DNA of 64,000 nt, from positions 3,021,517 through 3,085,516 of the forward strand of contig CM070598.1 of assembly GCA_036346395.1 (NCBI GenBank), read 5' to 3'. A model generated the notes under the pieces. The model was not told where the DNA came from and did not search any database. It saw only the letters and a program-made list of their open reading frames with translations. A program made the translations under genes and the position numbers. Source of the stretch: Hsuehochloa calcarea (lineage: Eukaryota > Streptophyta > Magnoliopsida > Poales > Poaceae). How positions within the stretch are numbered: position 1 is the first letter of the stretch; each line of letters begins with the position of its first letter. Below are positions 30,541-43,394 of this stretch, one piece after another.

Positions 30541-31922
30541 ATGGCAACTAGAGATTTAGTGCACCTAGGTAAAGCACCTATTTTTGATGGCACAAATTAT
30601 GCCTATTGGAAAATCCGCATGATTTGTTATTTTAAGGCCATGGGCCTAAATATATGGCGGATTGTAGATGCGGGCTTTTCTCCTCCAAAGGATCCTTTTG
30701 CTCCAACCAATGAGGAAGAGAAATGCTCGCATCTCGATGCTCAAGCTACTAACGTTTTATTTAGTGCTTTGAATATAGATATTTTTGATGCCATATGCAA
30801 TCTCAAGAGCGCTCATGAGATGTGGACCAAAATTCAAGATCAATATGAACTGTCCACTTCCACAAGTGAAGATTGCACATATGAACGGTCGTCGGGAGAA
30901 GAATGCTCAATCTCAAACTCCGACGATTACGAGGACTCCTCCACTCCCTCCACATCAACTCGATGCTTCATGGCTCAAGGTGATAATGAGGTAAATGATA
31001 ACGATGAGCCTTCATATGATGAGTTGATGGATATGCTAGAAGAGCTCAATGAATATTTAGGGAAGGAGAAATTGAAATTCAAAGTTTTGAAGAAAGAGTA
31101 TGTCTCTCTTCAAAATGATTATGATGTTTTAAAAGATGAACATGAAACTCTCCTTCTAAATAATCTAAATAGCTCTAAGGTGGATATAGGCATTGCATGT
31201 AATTTATTAGATGATATGACATGTGTAGTTGTTAACTCTTGCATGTTATCTAAGGTTGATATATCCACCTCATGTGAGGATTTACTTGAAATGCCTTGTT
31301 GCTCTAAATTAGATACTCCTATTTCCTCTATGCTTGTTGAGACTAATCTTGTAGAGGAAAATAATGAGCTCAAGGCCCAAGTCACAAATTTGAAGAATGA
31401 CTTGGTAAGAAGCTATAAAGGGAAGGCCACTCTCGATGAAATATTGAGCAAGCAAAAATGCTTGCAAGATAAGAGTGGAATCGGCTTCACTCCTAAGAAA
31501 AAGGAGAATAGCAAGACAAGGCACAATGCAAGACACACGAAGAATGTCAAGTGCCATGGATGCAATGGAAAGGGCCATTTCGCCTCGGTGTGCCCTAACA
31601 AGGTGAATGACAAGCAATTGTCATCAAAGAAGAGGCGAACCGGCAAGGAGCAAGTAAAGAAGGTAAAAGATGAATACAAACTTCGAACTTGCTACAATTG
31701 CTTGAAAAGGGACATATGAGTAAGGATTGTCCCAAAGGTATCACTCCTAAGCCCATTATCTATAATGATCATTATTTACTTAGGAAGGATATTAATGGCA
31801 ATGTGTTTGCTAGGAATGTTAGTTCTCCTAAAACTATTGTGAGGGCCATTTGGGTGCCCAAATCTATTGTGACTAACATTCGTGGACCCAACCAAGTTTT
31901 GGGTACCAAAGTGCTTAAATGA
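30541..31922 (+). CDS. Retrotransposon Gag with two CCHC knuckles, one apparent frameshift
   Basis: The main frame (392 codons, 30541-31719) starts MATRDLVHLGKAPIFDGTNY, YWKIRM, the UBN2-type capsid region, followed by an acidic, Ser/Asp-rich middle, a Leu-rich coiled segment around residues 155-215, and the first knuckle CHGCNGKGHFASVC. The second knuckle starts CYNCL and is then lost. One base after TTG is missing: the +1-shifted frame continues EKGHMSKDCPKG up to a stop at 31922 (...RAIWVPKSIVTNIRGPNQVL). The missing base is one G of a GG, the same type of loss seen across the window, so the frameshift may be a consensus error. Gag packages element RNA into virus-like particles in the cytoplasm; with no pol here it would act with partner elements. 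Confidence 0.85.
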
Positions 31923-34900
31923 TAAATAGGTACTTGGAAAGGCATTGGATGTTTGGCTCATATGAAGAGGTGGACGGATCACCATATGCGAAATCGGAGC
32001 CAAGCCTAAGGATAATCATGTCGTATCATAAGCCAATGCCATTTCGATAACAAGTACTTACATTGGAGTATCTAGCCCCTTATGCCTTGTGTAGGTTGCA
32101 TTTCATGAAAATTATTTTAAAAGGGGTGTTCTTGCTCTATGTTCATAATGTTCATTATTAATCTCTTGAGCAAGATGGTTGTGACACATTAAGGGGGAGT
32201 GCTAAATCATAGCCATGTATATCACATCCCTAAATGTGCCCAAATAAATTAAGTGCTAGTATTGCTTTTCAAAAATAAGCCTTTTAGCCAAAATTCAAAA
32301 ATTTGATAACTATTAGTAATTCTTTGAAAAATTAATTGCAAAATGTATACAAATGCTTTTGAAAGGTTTACCAAAGTTTTGGCTTTAGAAAAACCTATTT
32401 TAAGTAAAAATGCATTTCTAGCCAAAATCCTACATTATAATATCTTGTTTTTGACATAAACTAGATTTTTGTGTAAAATCTATTCTAAAAGGAATTTGAA
32501 AATCTTGCCAAAAGGAAAATCCTAGAGTTGGTTATTCTAAACATTTTTGGTATTCAAAGGATTTTCAAAAGACCAACCTAGAAAAAGATATTTGATTTTG
32601 AAACTTGTCCAAAATACTACTATGACCTAAGTGGTCACTTTCTAGCACTTAAGTGAGTTTTTCCATATGAACCAAAATTCTTCATATGAATATGTTCATA
32701 ATGATATTTATGACTCATACATGCAATTGGATGCTTTAAAATTCATCATTTGCTCAAGTTGGATCTTTTGATGAAAGTTCATGGAAATATGTTTCTTTTC
32801 CGAAAACCAAAAGCTTAGTTTATAAAAACTATTTTAAATTTTATTTTTATGGGCTATATAAGTTGGAAATACTCCAAAGATGTTTATTTGATTGATTGTG
32901 CAAAGATTTGGAGTAAAATACAACAATTCCTTCTTTTCTTCAAATCCCAAGATCAATCCTTGAAGTGTCAGGATAATCTAACTACCTAGACTCGGGTTCG
33001 AACTTCGATGTCCGGAACTTCCGCACATTAGTTGGCGGAACTTCCGATTGTTCTGACAAGTCAGTCATTTCATTCCATTTCAATTCTAAATCTTTTGTGG
33101 CTGCTTTCTTTGGTCAAGTTGATCCTTGATATCATTGCTAGCTATCCACTACTACTTTTCCTTGATTTCAAATGCAATTACATCTCTCAAGTGGAATTCT
33201 TTCAAAAGTGATAGCTTATTTTGATCATCTTGATCTCGGCATGAGATTTATCTTTTCAAGTGATATCATCTTATTCGTTAAAGTGGCATCCTCTATTCAT
33301 CCTTGCCGATCAAAATCTTCTTTTATCTAAAGCTCTCTCCGTTTTGTGGTATCTTTTACAAGTTGTATAAAATCGGATGGGCATATGCTAAAACGATGAC
33401 AAAGGAGAAGATGACAAGGAAATAAGAAAATCATTTGTATGTCAAATGAGAAGAAAGGAATGCCAAGAGGAACTCTTTGTGTAAGGGGGAGTTTTTCTTT
33501 GTGAAAAATTCTTAAAAGATTATGGTGTTACAAAATTTATGTAATATGAGAAAACTATTTTACTTGCCTAAAATGATTTATTGGATCTTGTGAATGAATG
33601 TGTTTCATTCTCATTTGCTTCATTTGGTATTCTTGGAGTGACATTATAAATCATATGCAAGATTAGCTTTTCAAAATCAAGCCTTCCATTCGAAAGTCCA
33701 AATATTTTTTACAAGTGGCTTTTTGCTCAAAACGGTCAATCTTGTGAAAAACTACACAAAAGTATCTAAAAATGTATTTCAAATATTTTCAAATGCTTTT
33801 GAAGTAAAAATTCCTCTTTTAGAAAACAAATAGCAAATTTGGCCTCAAAAGGATCTTATATGATCTTGATTTTGAATTAAATGACATATTTCTCTAAATC
33901 AAAATCTATTGAGTTTTTGGAAGAGTTTTTAATACCAAACTTATAAGGTTGGTCATTTTAAACATTTCTCAAGTTCAACGTTTTTACAAAAGACCAACCG
34001 TTGAAAAGCTATACTTATTTGAAACTCACCGAAAAACTCGCTTTGACCCAAAATGACCTATTCTTGCATATAGTGAGTTTTGCTATTTGAGCCGGATTTC
34101 TTTGTGTATCTTGGCTTGAAATAGTATTTCTAACTCATACAAAGCTAACAAAGTGAAAATCTCCATGAAACCCAAATTAGCTTGCATTTTGGATCTTAAA
34201 AGCAAAATTGCTCTCTTTATATACCTTCAATGCGCATTTTGCCATATCTTTTGAAAGAAAAGTCCTTTTTTTAAAACTTCTTGTTGGAAAACACTCTAAA
34301 TAGTCCAAAGTTAAAATCTGGAGCTTTTCAAAGAATTTGGACTTCATTTGTAAAAGTATTGACTTTTCTTCTCTTTAAACTAAAATCTTACCTTCAAAGC
34401 TTAAATTGGCATATCTTTTGATTGGAGACTCCTTTTTCGAAAATTCTTCTTGTATAAGTTTCTCAGGAGTCTAAAGTTTATTTCTGCCAAATTTGAAGGT
34501 ATTTCGACTTGAATTGAAAAAGTTTTGACTTTTTCTCTCTTTGCTCAAAAGCTGAAATTTCAGATTTGTGCATGGTTTTGAGCAGATTTGTGAATTTTGT
34601 ATCTTTAAATGGGTTCACAATTAGAGGAAGCTATAATAATGAAATTTTATCCTCGATAGTGGTTCTATGTTGAAAAAATTTCTCAAATTTATTGGAACTA
34701 TTTTACCCATTTTCTCAGCTGTCTTTTGAGGCTCAAATAAATTGTCAAAAATCTGAAAATCCTGAATTTTTCAGTTTTATGAAACTTTGTGATTTTCATA
34801 TCTTTATATTGGTTGACATTTGGTTAAGCCTCCCAAAATGAAAATTGTGTGTATATGCCAGCACTAGCTCCATGATTAATTTCATATTTTTCTGAGCTTG

Positions 34901-35466
34901 CTTCCACATATTTTCAGTATTGGCCATCTTTGATCTTCTCGTTTTGGAATTTGAAAATGTTCTTGAGAAGACTTCAAAGAAGGAGATTATTTGAATGTAT
35001 TTCAAATATCATTTCAAGTCGTATCATTTCAAGTGGTTCTCAATATTCTGATTTAAAAGGAGAAAATGTTATGATCAATAGGTTTGTAACCTATTCTTGT
35101 TTCTCCTCTCATATCTTGAGAACAATATTCCACCTTGGTCATATAAGTTCAATTCATACTTTTTGTGACCAACCTCTTTTTCTTGCAAGTGGTATCCATT
35201 TGCAAAGGCTCCTTTTGGCTTAGATTTATATTGTGTTTTTGGGTGATTTATGCCAAAAGGGGGAGAATGTTTATCAATATTCATTTGGATGATTGATTTG
35301 TTTAGACATGCCAAAAGAGGGAAAATACATGCAAGGGGGAAAATGTTTTAATGCTTTATGTTTCACCTCATATGATGCATAGACATAGTTCATTAGTTTA
35401 AATTCTTATCTTATGTCTATGAATATCCAAATGTTGTTATTGATAATGGATTTGTCATCAATCACC
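31923..35466 (+). other. Non-coding interior of the SIRE-like element
   Basis: About 3.5 kb of AT-rich sequence with no protease, integrase, RT or RNase H motif on either strand. It holds repeated purine tracts (AAGGGGGAG at ~32192, 33482, 35258 and 35333) and two CGGAACTTCC words near 33,017-33,050 that match the LTR palindromes. Phrases like CTTTTGAAAG and ATCTTTTGAT recur but show no clean period. Confidence 0.75.
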
Positions 35467-35480
35467 AAAAAGGGGGAGAT
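35467..35480 (+). promoter_or_regulatory. Polypurine tract of the SIRE-like element
   Basis: AAAAAGGGGGAGAT lies immediately upstream of the 3' LTR, the position from which plus-strand DNA is primed. Confidence 0.8.
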
Positions 35481-38138
35481 TGAAAGATCTAGACCCGCCA
35501 TTATGAGTTAATGGATTGTTTTGGTGATTAATGACAAATCCAAATATGAGACTAACTCTTTTATCAATTATTATCTTTGTGTAGTCTCATTTGGATATAA
35601 AGGTGAAATACAACGAGGTATGCAATCGACATCTCAATCTTATATATTCTTTGCATTTCTGGATCCAAAATATAGGATTGAACTCAACCTTAAGTTAAAC
35701 TTGAATATGTGCATATGACCTCATTACACATTTGTGTATGCACACATTTAGGGGGAGTTTTATCCTATACTTTGTGGTTTCATTAGTATTGATCCATATT
35801 CCATTTTCCACATATACTAAGGATCTTTACGTTGAAACAAAACCTTTGAGTATACAAAACTTGTGTAGTTCATATATACTCATGTTACGAGTATATAGAA
35901 CTTGTGTAGTTCTTGTATACTCATGTTAGAGTATATATAACTTGTGTAGTTTATATACTCAATTGTTCTCTCATTTATCATCATTAAATTTATGAGAATT
36001 TAAGTGGTTATCATCAATTACCAAAGAGGGAAAGATTGAGGTATCTTGTCCCACCATTATGAGTTAATGGTATGGTGTGGTAATTAATGATGATCACATT
36101 GTGGAACTAACATTTTCCATGAGTTGGATATTTAGGTTATGTTCCAGGATGATGAAGACTTGGGATGATCATGAGTTGATCATCAAGTCAAGAGCTTGGC
36201 GTATTTGATGCATCATGAGTTGATGCTTATCAAGAAGAGATGATCATGGGTTGATCATCAAGACAAGAGAAGACCCATCATGTGTTGATGGAGGTCAAAT
36301 GAAGGAATGCATCATGTGTTGATGCATGTGAAGACTCGGGATGGAGAAACCATCATGTGTTGATGATGTTCAAGTCAAGATCCCGAAGTGAAGAAATCAT
36401 CATGTGTTGATGATTGTCAAAGTTAAAGACCCGGACTTGAAGTGTTGATGTGCGTCATCAAGCTTCAAGACAATGCAAGGCAAAGGTATGACTAGCTAGG
36501 GCTAAGGATGTGTTCCTAGTCTTTTACCGGTCTTGGTGTTTGGTTGGAAGACCGGATTGCTAGTATAGGTTGCCGTACTATTAAGAGGGGTCTTAACTAG
36601 TAGGTTGAGTTAGTCATGTGTTGATAGCTCATTATGTTTGCTCTAGCTCATCTATGCATGGAGCTATTATTTGCGAATGTGTTTTGCAAATAGCCGATGC
36701 TCATGCATTCAACCATTGTAGCATGTGACTTAAGTTTGCAAATGCGTTTTGCAAATGGTGAAAGTCCATGTACCTTTTTCCTTGTGGTATGATTCCAAAA
36801 GTTGGCAAATGTGTTTTGCAACTTGTTGGGAATCTTGCTTGTGACCCTTGCTGGCATGGCTTGTCAATTAGCAAATGTGTTTTGCAATTGAAGTTGTTGA
36901 AAAAGCCATTTCGATTTACATCGGAAAATCGGAAGTTCCGGTTTCTTAACGGCGGAAGTTCCGCACCGGACGATCCGATTTTCCGGCTTGATTTTTCCGA
37001 GAGCGGCGGTTTAGGGACTTAGCCGATTCTCCAAGTGCGGAAGTTCCGAGTGTTTTGAGCGGAACTTCCGATTTATCGGATGCTCGGAATCCGCGGTTGG
37101 TTTTCGAGAGAAGCACCATTTTGGGGACTTAGCCAAAATTCTATGTGCGTAGTTCCGCTATGTGTTGAGCGGAACTTCCGAAGAATCGGAACTTCCGATA
37201 TTTAGTTGGCGGTAGTTCCGGACTAAAAATCAAACGGCTAGTTTCTCGTCTGATATAGCCGTTGCGGTGCCTTTTCTCTCTCCTGCGGTAGTTCCGGCCT
37301 TTGTACGGCGGAACTTCCGATTTCCCTAATTTTTCAGGGGTTTGTCTCCCAACGGCTAGTTTTTGTGTGTGGGCTATATATAGCCACCTTGGCCGGTTGT
37401 GGGAGGTGGCTGGTGCCCATATTCATTCTATTGAGCTAAGAGCAAGCCTCTCATCTCTTTTGTGCATGTGTTGCACTTAGTGAGTGTTGAGAGCAAACCC
37501 TAAGTGCATGTGTTGCCTTAGGTAGTGGATTGAGTATCCACTTGAGCGTTGACACTTGATTAGTTCAAGTGATCGTTGAGACTTGTTTCTCTTGGTGTTT
37601 GCCGACACCTAGACGGCGTGGAGGCGTCGTGCTCGGTGACCTTCTCAAGAAGCTTGTGAGAAGGCCCGACGGTTGTGAGTGGTTTGGTGCTCGCCATCTC
37701 CGGAGTGGAGGAAGAGCAACCACAGTTGAGCGAGGTGTTGGTTCGGTTTGGAACCGGTCCAAGTGTTGGACTTACCTCGGAGGTGTGTGCTCATTTGAGG
37801 AGCCGGTCCAACGCGGGTTGGGCTTACCTCAACGTGGATTAGGGGAGACCGGCAAGTCTCCGAACACCACGGTAAAACATAATCGTGTCATCTTGTTTTT
37901 ACTTGTGCTTTACTTTGAGCTATTTACATTCTTGCTTTAATTGCTTATATATCTTGTATGATTGCTCATATTGTATTGTGTTCATATTGTCGGTGCACTT
38001 AGTTGAGCCTAGTTATTTTAGGTTTTAATTGTGCAAAACCAATTCGATATTAGCTTCCGCATTTATATATTGGTTTAGCGCGATAGATTTTTAAAACCGC
38101 CTATTCACCCCCCTCTAGTCGGCCACCTCGATCTTACA
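35481..38138 (+). repeat. 3' LTR of the SIRE-like element
   Basis: Near-identical partner of 27824-30483. Differences are few, and most are gains or losses of 1-4 bases in CCGG/GCGG runs (for example at 36939 against 29280). The element ends CTTACA at 38138, followed by the TCGCT duplication. Confidence 0.92.
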
Positions 38139-38192
38139 TCGCTAGAGTTACAAATTGAATTACAACCAGTCAAAGTGAATTACAATATTGAA

Positions 38193-40443
38193 TCAACTGT
38201 TTCGAGGTCGTTCATCGGTGTCGACGGCGTGAAACTCTCCGTTGGTGTTAACTATGTCTGCCTTGATGAAGCCACAGAGCTCCCCTCGAATGTGCGTGAC
38301 CTGGTCCATCTCGAGTGCATTTAACTCTATGTTCAAGCCCTGTCGCTAGCAGGAGTAAAGTAGTAAGCATATATATTTAAATTTATAATTAGGAGATAAT
38401 TATTACGAGATTGACAAACCTGGGGATCGTTCGTCCTAGAAGCAATCAATAGCTGCATATGATGGCATACGTAGAATGCGCATAGGTGATCTCGTTTTTG
38501 CTGGCGGCACTGCAAAAATAGAATTACATATATATGCACAGTCAGTTCGAGACGCAATATTACGGAGTATGATATATGATTATTGTGTTGTAGCGCGTAC
38601 CGGAAATCGCATCCTGTGAGTCAGTGTGGCGGTCGTTCCCTTGTATAAACCTCCCTCGGCAACATAGCCGATGAACGCCCTACATGATTCAAAAAAGTTA
38701 TCCTTGTCCATTTAAAACGAAGGAAGACTACAATAGAGTTATGTGCGGAGGAAGACTACATACCTGTCGAGTATTTCTTTAAGAATGGTGAAGTCGTGAT
38801 TTTTGTTGAGTAGAGAATCAAGGTACAATACCATGTTCCTCTTTGGCACAAGAATCAGAAGAATCCAGTGGAACCTACTCGTGTATGTCGCTATAGTCAT
38901 ATAAACCTATGTTGAAACGTAATTTGTATAACAAATATTGAAGCACTTACTTCTGGTTGTAGGGTACCATTATGTACTCCCCGTCGTTCTGAGCAAGCAA
39001 TCCCATTTTTATGTAATTCTCGACGTAGGATGCGTCTTGGTTGATTGTTTGCTCAGAGACCACGTGTGGGTCGAGGAAACCCACCGGTTCTTTGATTCGA
39101 CGGGCACATTTCATAATGTATCTGTACATAAGCGATGAGTTATGATATTTATCGGTATCACGTGAGTGTAGAAATTGATTGCACACACTTACGATGTCCA
39201 AAGATCGTAGAAGTGAGCGCCGAGGCGATTAGGTTGTATAAGTCATATAAGTCTTGAAGCCCACGACGTGGCTGGCTCGTGGAGAAAATGCTCCCTCCGT
39301 GTCGGCGGTGATTCGATGATGACCCCTTCGCTCGGTCTTGCGCAAGTACCAATCATGCAAAGCTTGACAAGCTACTCCCGAGCTCTTTATTTCTGCGCCG
39401 AGACCAACGGACTTAGAGGAGTATTTCACGGGTTTGGGAGGTGCCTTAATGTTCTTCGATTTCGATTTCTCATAACGAGGCGGTGAGGGCGTCTTCCCGT
39501 GTGGCGCCTCGGGGACCGATATGGTGACACGCTTTTCTTGTCCCTTTGTCGCCTTCTCGACGGAAGCGATGTGGCGGCCTTCGAAGCTTTGGTTGAGGCG
39601 ACTCATCGACGAGGGTCCTATTGGAGAGGCGAGGTCCTCTCGATATCAGCGTCACCGAAGGGTCCAGCATGATGTCCTTCTTGGGCCATGGATAAAAGTG
39701 TGCGTGGCATCCCCTAGTGTTACGATTTCTTCGTTCGGGGAATCTCCAATGGATGGCTATGAAATTGTCATGGACCATGTCCACCGCACCTGGCGTAACC
39801 TGCGCCACCGGGCACCGTCTTTGACCGCCCTTCCCGGTATGGATACACCATACCCGCCCGACCTCAATAGGAATCGACCCTACTATCCTCACTTGGAGCT
39901 TGCGTGCGTCGGCTCCTACAAAAGCGCATACACAATTAGCTAAGGCGTCCTATAGGTCTATCTTTCGAGCACTCGAGAGATGTACATTACCTCGATGCCG
40001 CCGATCGGTAATTGCACGTCGTCATGTCCGAATTATGTGTGGACGCGACGCCATCTCGATGTCGGCGGACTTGCTCCCAAATTAACGTGGCGGCTTGCGC
40101 TGCATGAGTTGATTTACTTGGTTACGCAAGTTTGTTATTTGTTCTTGAAATTGTGAAATAATCACATGTTCCAACCGAGCGTCGTCTTTGGTCCTTGGAT
40201 CTCTTCCTACTCCTATACGTGTCGGAGTTGTGTGGAATCCATCCTCCAAGGTACGTAAACCCCAACTCCTCGCGTGCGACCCGGTGCTCCTTGTTTCCTG
40301 TATCAGAAGCGGACATCCTTCTCCCCGTCTACTTCGAAGGAACCTTGGGAACATGCGGAAGTCAATTCTTCCTGCAAGAGAACATCATGTTATTGTAGAC
40401 ACCATGAAGTTATGAACTTATTAACAATTAAGTGGTTCGGGAA
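38193..40443 (-). pseudogene. CACTA second ORF, C-terminal part with Ulp1/C48 peptidase-like fold
   Basis: Exons with clean GT/AG borders join in frame: 39121-38951 (...GFLDPHVVSEQ...MVPYNQ), 38874-38764 (KFHWILLILVPKRNMVLYLD), 38679-38601 (AFIGYVAEGGLYKG), 38509-38420 (CRQQKRDHLCAFYVC) and 38339-38193 (...ELCGFIKADIVNTNGEF, stop). The spacing FHW...YLDS...Q..CAFYVC matches the His, Asp, Gln, Cys catalytic order of Ulp1-like cysteine peptidases, as seen in rice CACTA second proteins. Upstream, 39150-40354 encodes basic, Ser/Lys-rich and coiled-coil segments (EQITNLRNQVNQLMQ) in broken frames. The Gypsy element at 40449 cuts the gene; the 5' part continues at 51046. Its role in transposition is not established. 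Confidence 0.8.
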
Positions 40444-40448
40444 ATTTA

Positions 40449-41495
40449 TGTAGCGTCCCGTTTTTTGGAGTTTTTGAAAATTTTAAAAATAAAACCATTT
40501 GCTTCTATTTGCCAAAAGCTTAATTTGGAAATTTTAAAATTCATTTGCAGTTTAATATGAGTTAATCAAACTTCAATTAAATTAAAGTCGGTTTAATTGA
40601 ATTTTCTGGAATTTAAAATCAAAATTATTATTTTAAGAATTTTCTTGGATTTATTGCATTTTAAAAAGGGTTTTTCCTTTTTCCCGAAATTAAAAATTAA
40701 TTTATTTGTAAAAGAAAAAGAAAATTTAAAGTTAAAAGTATTTTTATTAAGTCTAGAATAATTCAAGGAATTTCTGTGAATTTTTCTAGAATTTTTGGAG
40801 TCTATTTGCTATTTTCTAAATTGCTTTTTGATTTATTTGAATTTCTAAAATCAAAAAGGTATTTTAATTCCTTTTCCTGTGCGTGGGCCGAATCTCTTCG
40901 CCCATCATCGCTTTTCAGCCGGCCGCTCATGCGCGCGCCTCGACTCTGGCCGTTGGATCTCCATCCGTCGGCTCTTGATCGGCCGCGTCTCCCCTTCGCC
41001 ACAGCCGCCCGATCTCCATCCGGCCGTCCTCCTTCGCCGCGATTCGCCTCCCGCCTCGGCCTCGCGCCCACCGTCCGATCGTCATCGCGTGGCTCTCGCT
41101 TCGCCGCGTCGCCTCTTGCTGCTGGCCGTCCGATCGTGATCCGGCGTCTCGCCTTCGCCGCGCCACCTCTCTCTCTTCTCCGCCGTCCGATCGAAATCGG
41201 ACGACGCTGTTCGTCGCCGCGCCTCTTCCGCTCCCCGTCCGTCGAAATCGGACGGCGCCGTCGTCTTCCTCGTCCGCGCCGTTGATTTCTCTACCGTCCG
41301 TCAAATCGGACGGCTCTCTCGCTGCGCCTCCGTCTCCCCACCGTCCGATCGCGAATCGGACGGCGTCCGTCTGTCGTCTCGCCGCCGCCGTTCTCTCTCC
41401 ACGTCGCCGCGAATCGCGCCGCCAGCGAATCCGCGCCGTCCGTCGCCTCGCCGCGTCTCCGCCGCGCCCGCCACGCCGTCGTCCGTCCCGCCGCC

Positions 41496-41526
<31 letters not shown>

Positions 41527-43394
41527 GCCGCCCGAGCCGACGTGGCCGCGCGTCGGCCGCGGTCGGCGCAGCAGCGCTTTCGGCGTGGCAGCCGCGTGTC
41601 TTTGCGCAAGCATCGATCGTAAACCGGATTTTTCAAGAGAAAATTAAATCCAAAATCCGAAAACCCTAAATCTATCATTTCATGTGATTTTCCAACTTCT
41701 TTTGGCTATAACTTTCACATCCGAACTCCGATTTGGGTGATCCAAATTTCTAAATTCATATAAATTCATCCTCTTTCATTTGGTACTGGTTTTGTAATTT
41801 TGGAGTTCATTTGGTGTTGTTTTATTTATTTGTTGCTATTCTCGCGTGTAGATTCCTGCTTTAAGATTTCTTCGACCGACGATCAAGACTCGCTCCTCGC
41901 CAACGAAGGCAAGTCGTAGGCCTTTGACCATGTTGAACCCATTTTACAAATGTATATTGCTTTAAATTAACATGCATGGCTAGTTTTATTAAAAATGGTT
42001 TTGGAGTAGATAATTACCAAATTGCCATTATGCCTCCTTGATGAATTGAAAATGAAATGTCTCCTTGAATGACATATATCCTTGGATACCATAGGATGGT
42101 TATTGCTAGTTGGACATAATTGTATTACCAACTTGGGTGCGTGATATTGCTTAGACATGCTCTAGTTACATGAGACTTTCGAGCACATGTTCAATGATTA
42201 TTGAAATTTGACTAATGGAACTATGGAACAGTGGTGTGAGGCCACTTTTATTAAAAGATGTTGTGCCATGGCGAGGATTGCCATTTGGTCGGAATGAACA
42301 AAAATGATTTATGCTCGGGCTTGAGGTAGGAAGCTAGAGTGGGTGCGTAATGCACATTGGGTTGTGGTAGACTTGTCCGAGCGACCAACTAAGGACTTAA
42401 CTTTGCAAGTCATTGATCCGGGTCACCTCGTGCAACCATAAGTCCGGTATGGGACGGACCGCCAATTAATTAGGAAAGTTTTGAGTCGGTTCTGTTGTGG
42501 TGCTTATTGGCGCAAGAGGGGTGTGATGGCGAAACCTTAGCGCGTAACCGAGGCAAAATGGAACTTTGTAAAGCCTTGTCACGTGCTCTAGACTACTCAC
42601 CAAAGGAAGTGAGCGGTGGTATCGACGGATGCCAAACAAACTAGAGAATTCGTGTCTTGTGGGTAAAGTCGCACAACCTCTGCAGAGTGTCAAAATCTAT
42701 TGAATAGCCGTGTCCCGATTACGGACATGCACAGTGATTTCGCAAGGGGTAGTATTTTCAAAAATGTGGTTTGGTTCGATGGAAACGTTTGGTTGAATGG
42801 TTGGGAAGTGAGCGGGATGTTCACCGCTTGATTCAAAAGAACTTGGTATTCTATGTATTATTCTTTTAAAATCACGCTTTGCAATCTAATTAATGTAGTT
42901 CTTGTTAAACTTGCTTTCTCGCAAATTAACCATAAAGCCATCCTTGCTTAAGCGACATGAATACTAAGTGCATACATTTCTCACGACTTGTCGAGTACTT
43001 TATGTACTCACGGCTTTATGCCCTTTGTTGATCGGTCAGCAGAAGAATCGGAAATGTTGAGTTCTACGAAGAAGGCTACTTTGAAGACTTCGCGATCTAG
43101 GTCACGCCCTCCACTCGATTGCTGTGGGCATGTCGATTGGGCTCCACGATTTTTTTGAGATTTCATTGCGGATACTCTGTTGTTGCTAAGCCCCGTGAGG
43201 CGACTTTTGTAAGAACCTTGACCATAAGGTCTTTCTTGTTTTAATTAATATTACTTTATGCCTTCATTAGTTCGTTGTTGAATGGTTATGATTACATCAT
43301 TGTTGTAATCGTGCAAGCTAGCTCTTGATCATGGGACTAGCTTGGTATGCACAGAGGGTCTCGGGTTGTGTGACACCGGGCGCCAAACGTGAGA
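40449..43394 (+). repeat. 5' LTR of the Gypsy element
   Basis: It contains a GC-rich block (40900-41600) built on a repeated palindrome with CCGTCCG...CGGACGG arms and a (TC)n run at 41500-41526. The exact 3' end is uncertain by a few bases, because this copy ends ...GTGAGA where the other ends ...CGAGACA. Confidence 0.85.

Larger units (their letters stand above)
27824..38138 (+). mobile_element. SIRE-like Copia retrotransposon, gag only
   Basis: LTRs of 2,660 and 2,658 bp (27824-30483, 35481-38138) start TGAAAGATC and end CTTACA. The perfect duplication TCGCT flanks the element (27819-27823, 38139-38143). The primer-binding site AGTGGTATCAGAGC (tRNA-Met) follows the 5' LTR directly. The tract AAAAAGGGGGAGAT precedes the 3' LTR. 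The CACCCCCCTCTAGTCGGCC LTR tail and PBS are typical of the SIRE/Maximus lineage. Only gag is encoded (30541-~31920). The following 3.5 kb is AT-rich with no pol domain, so it would need enzymes from a relative. The near-identical LTRs indicate a recent insertion into the CACTA left arm. Confidence 0.93.
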
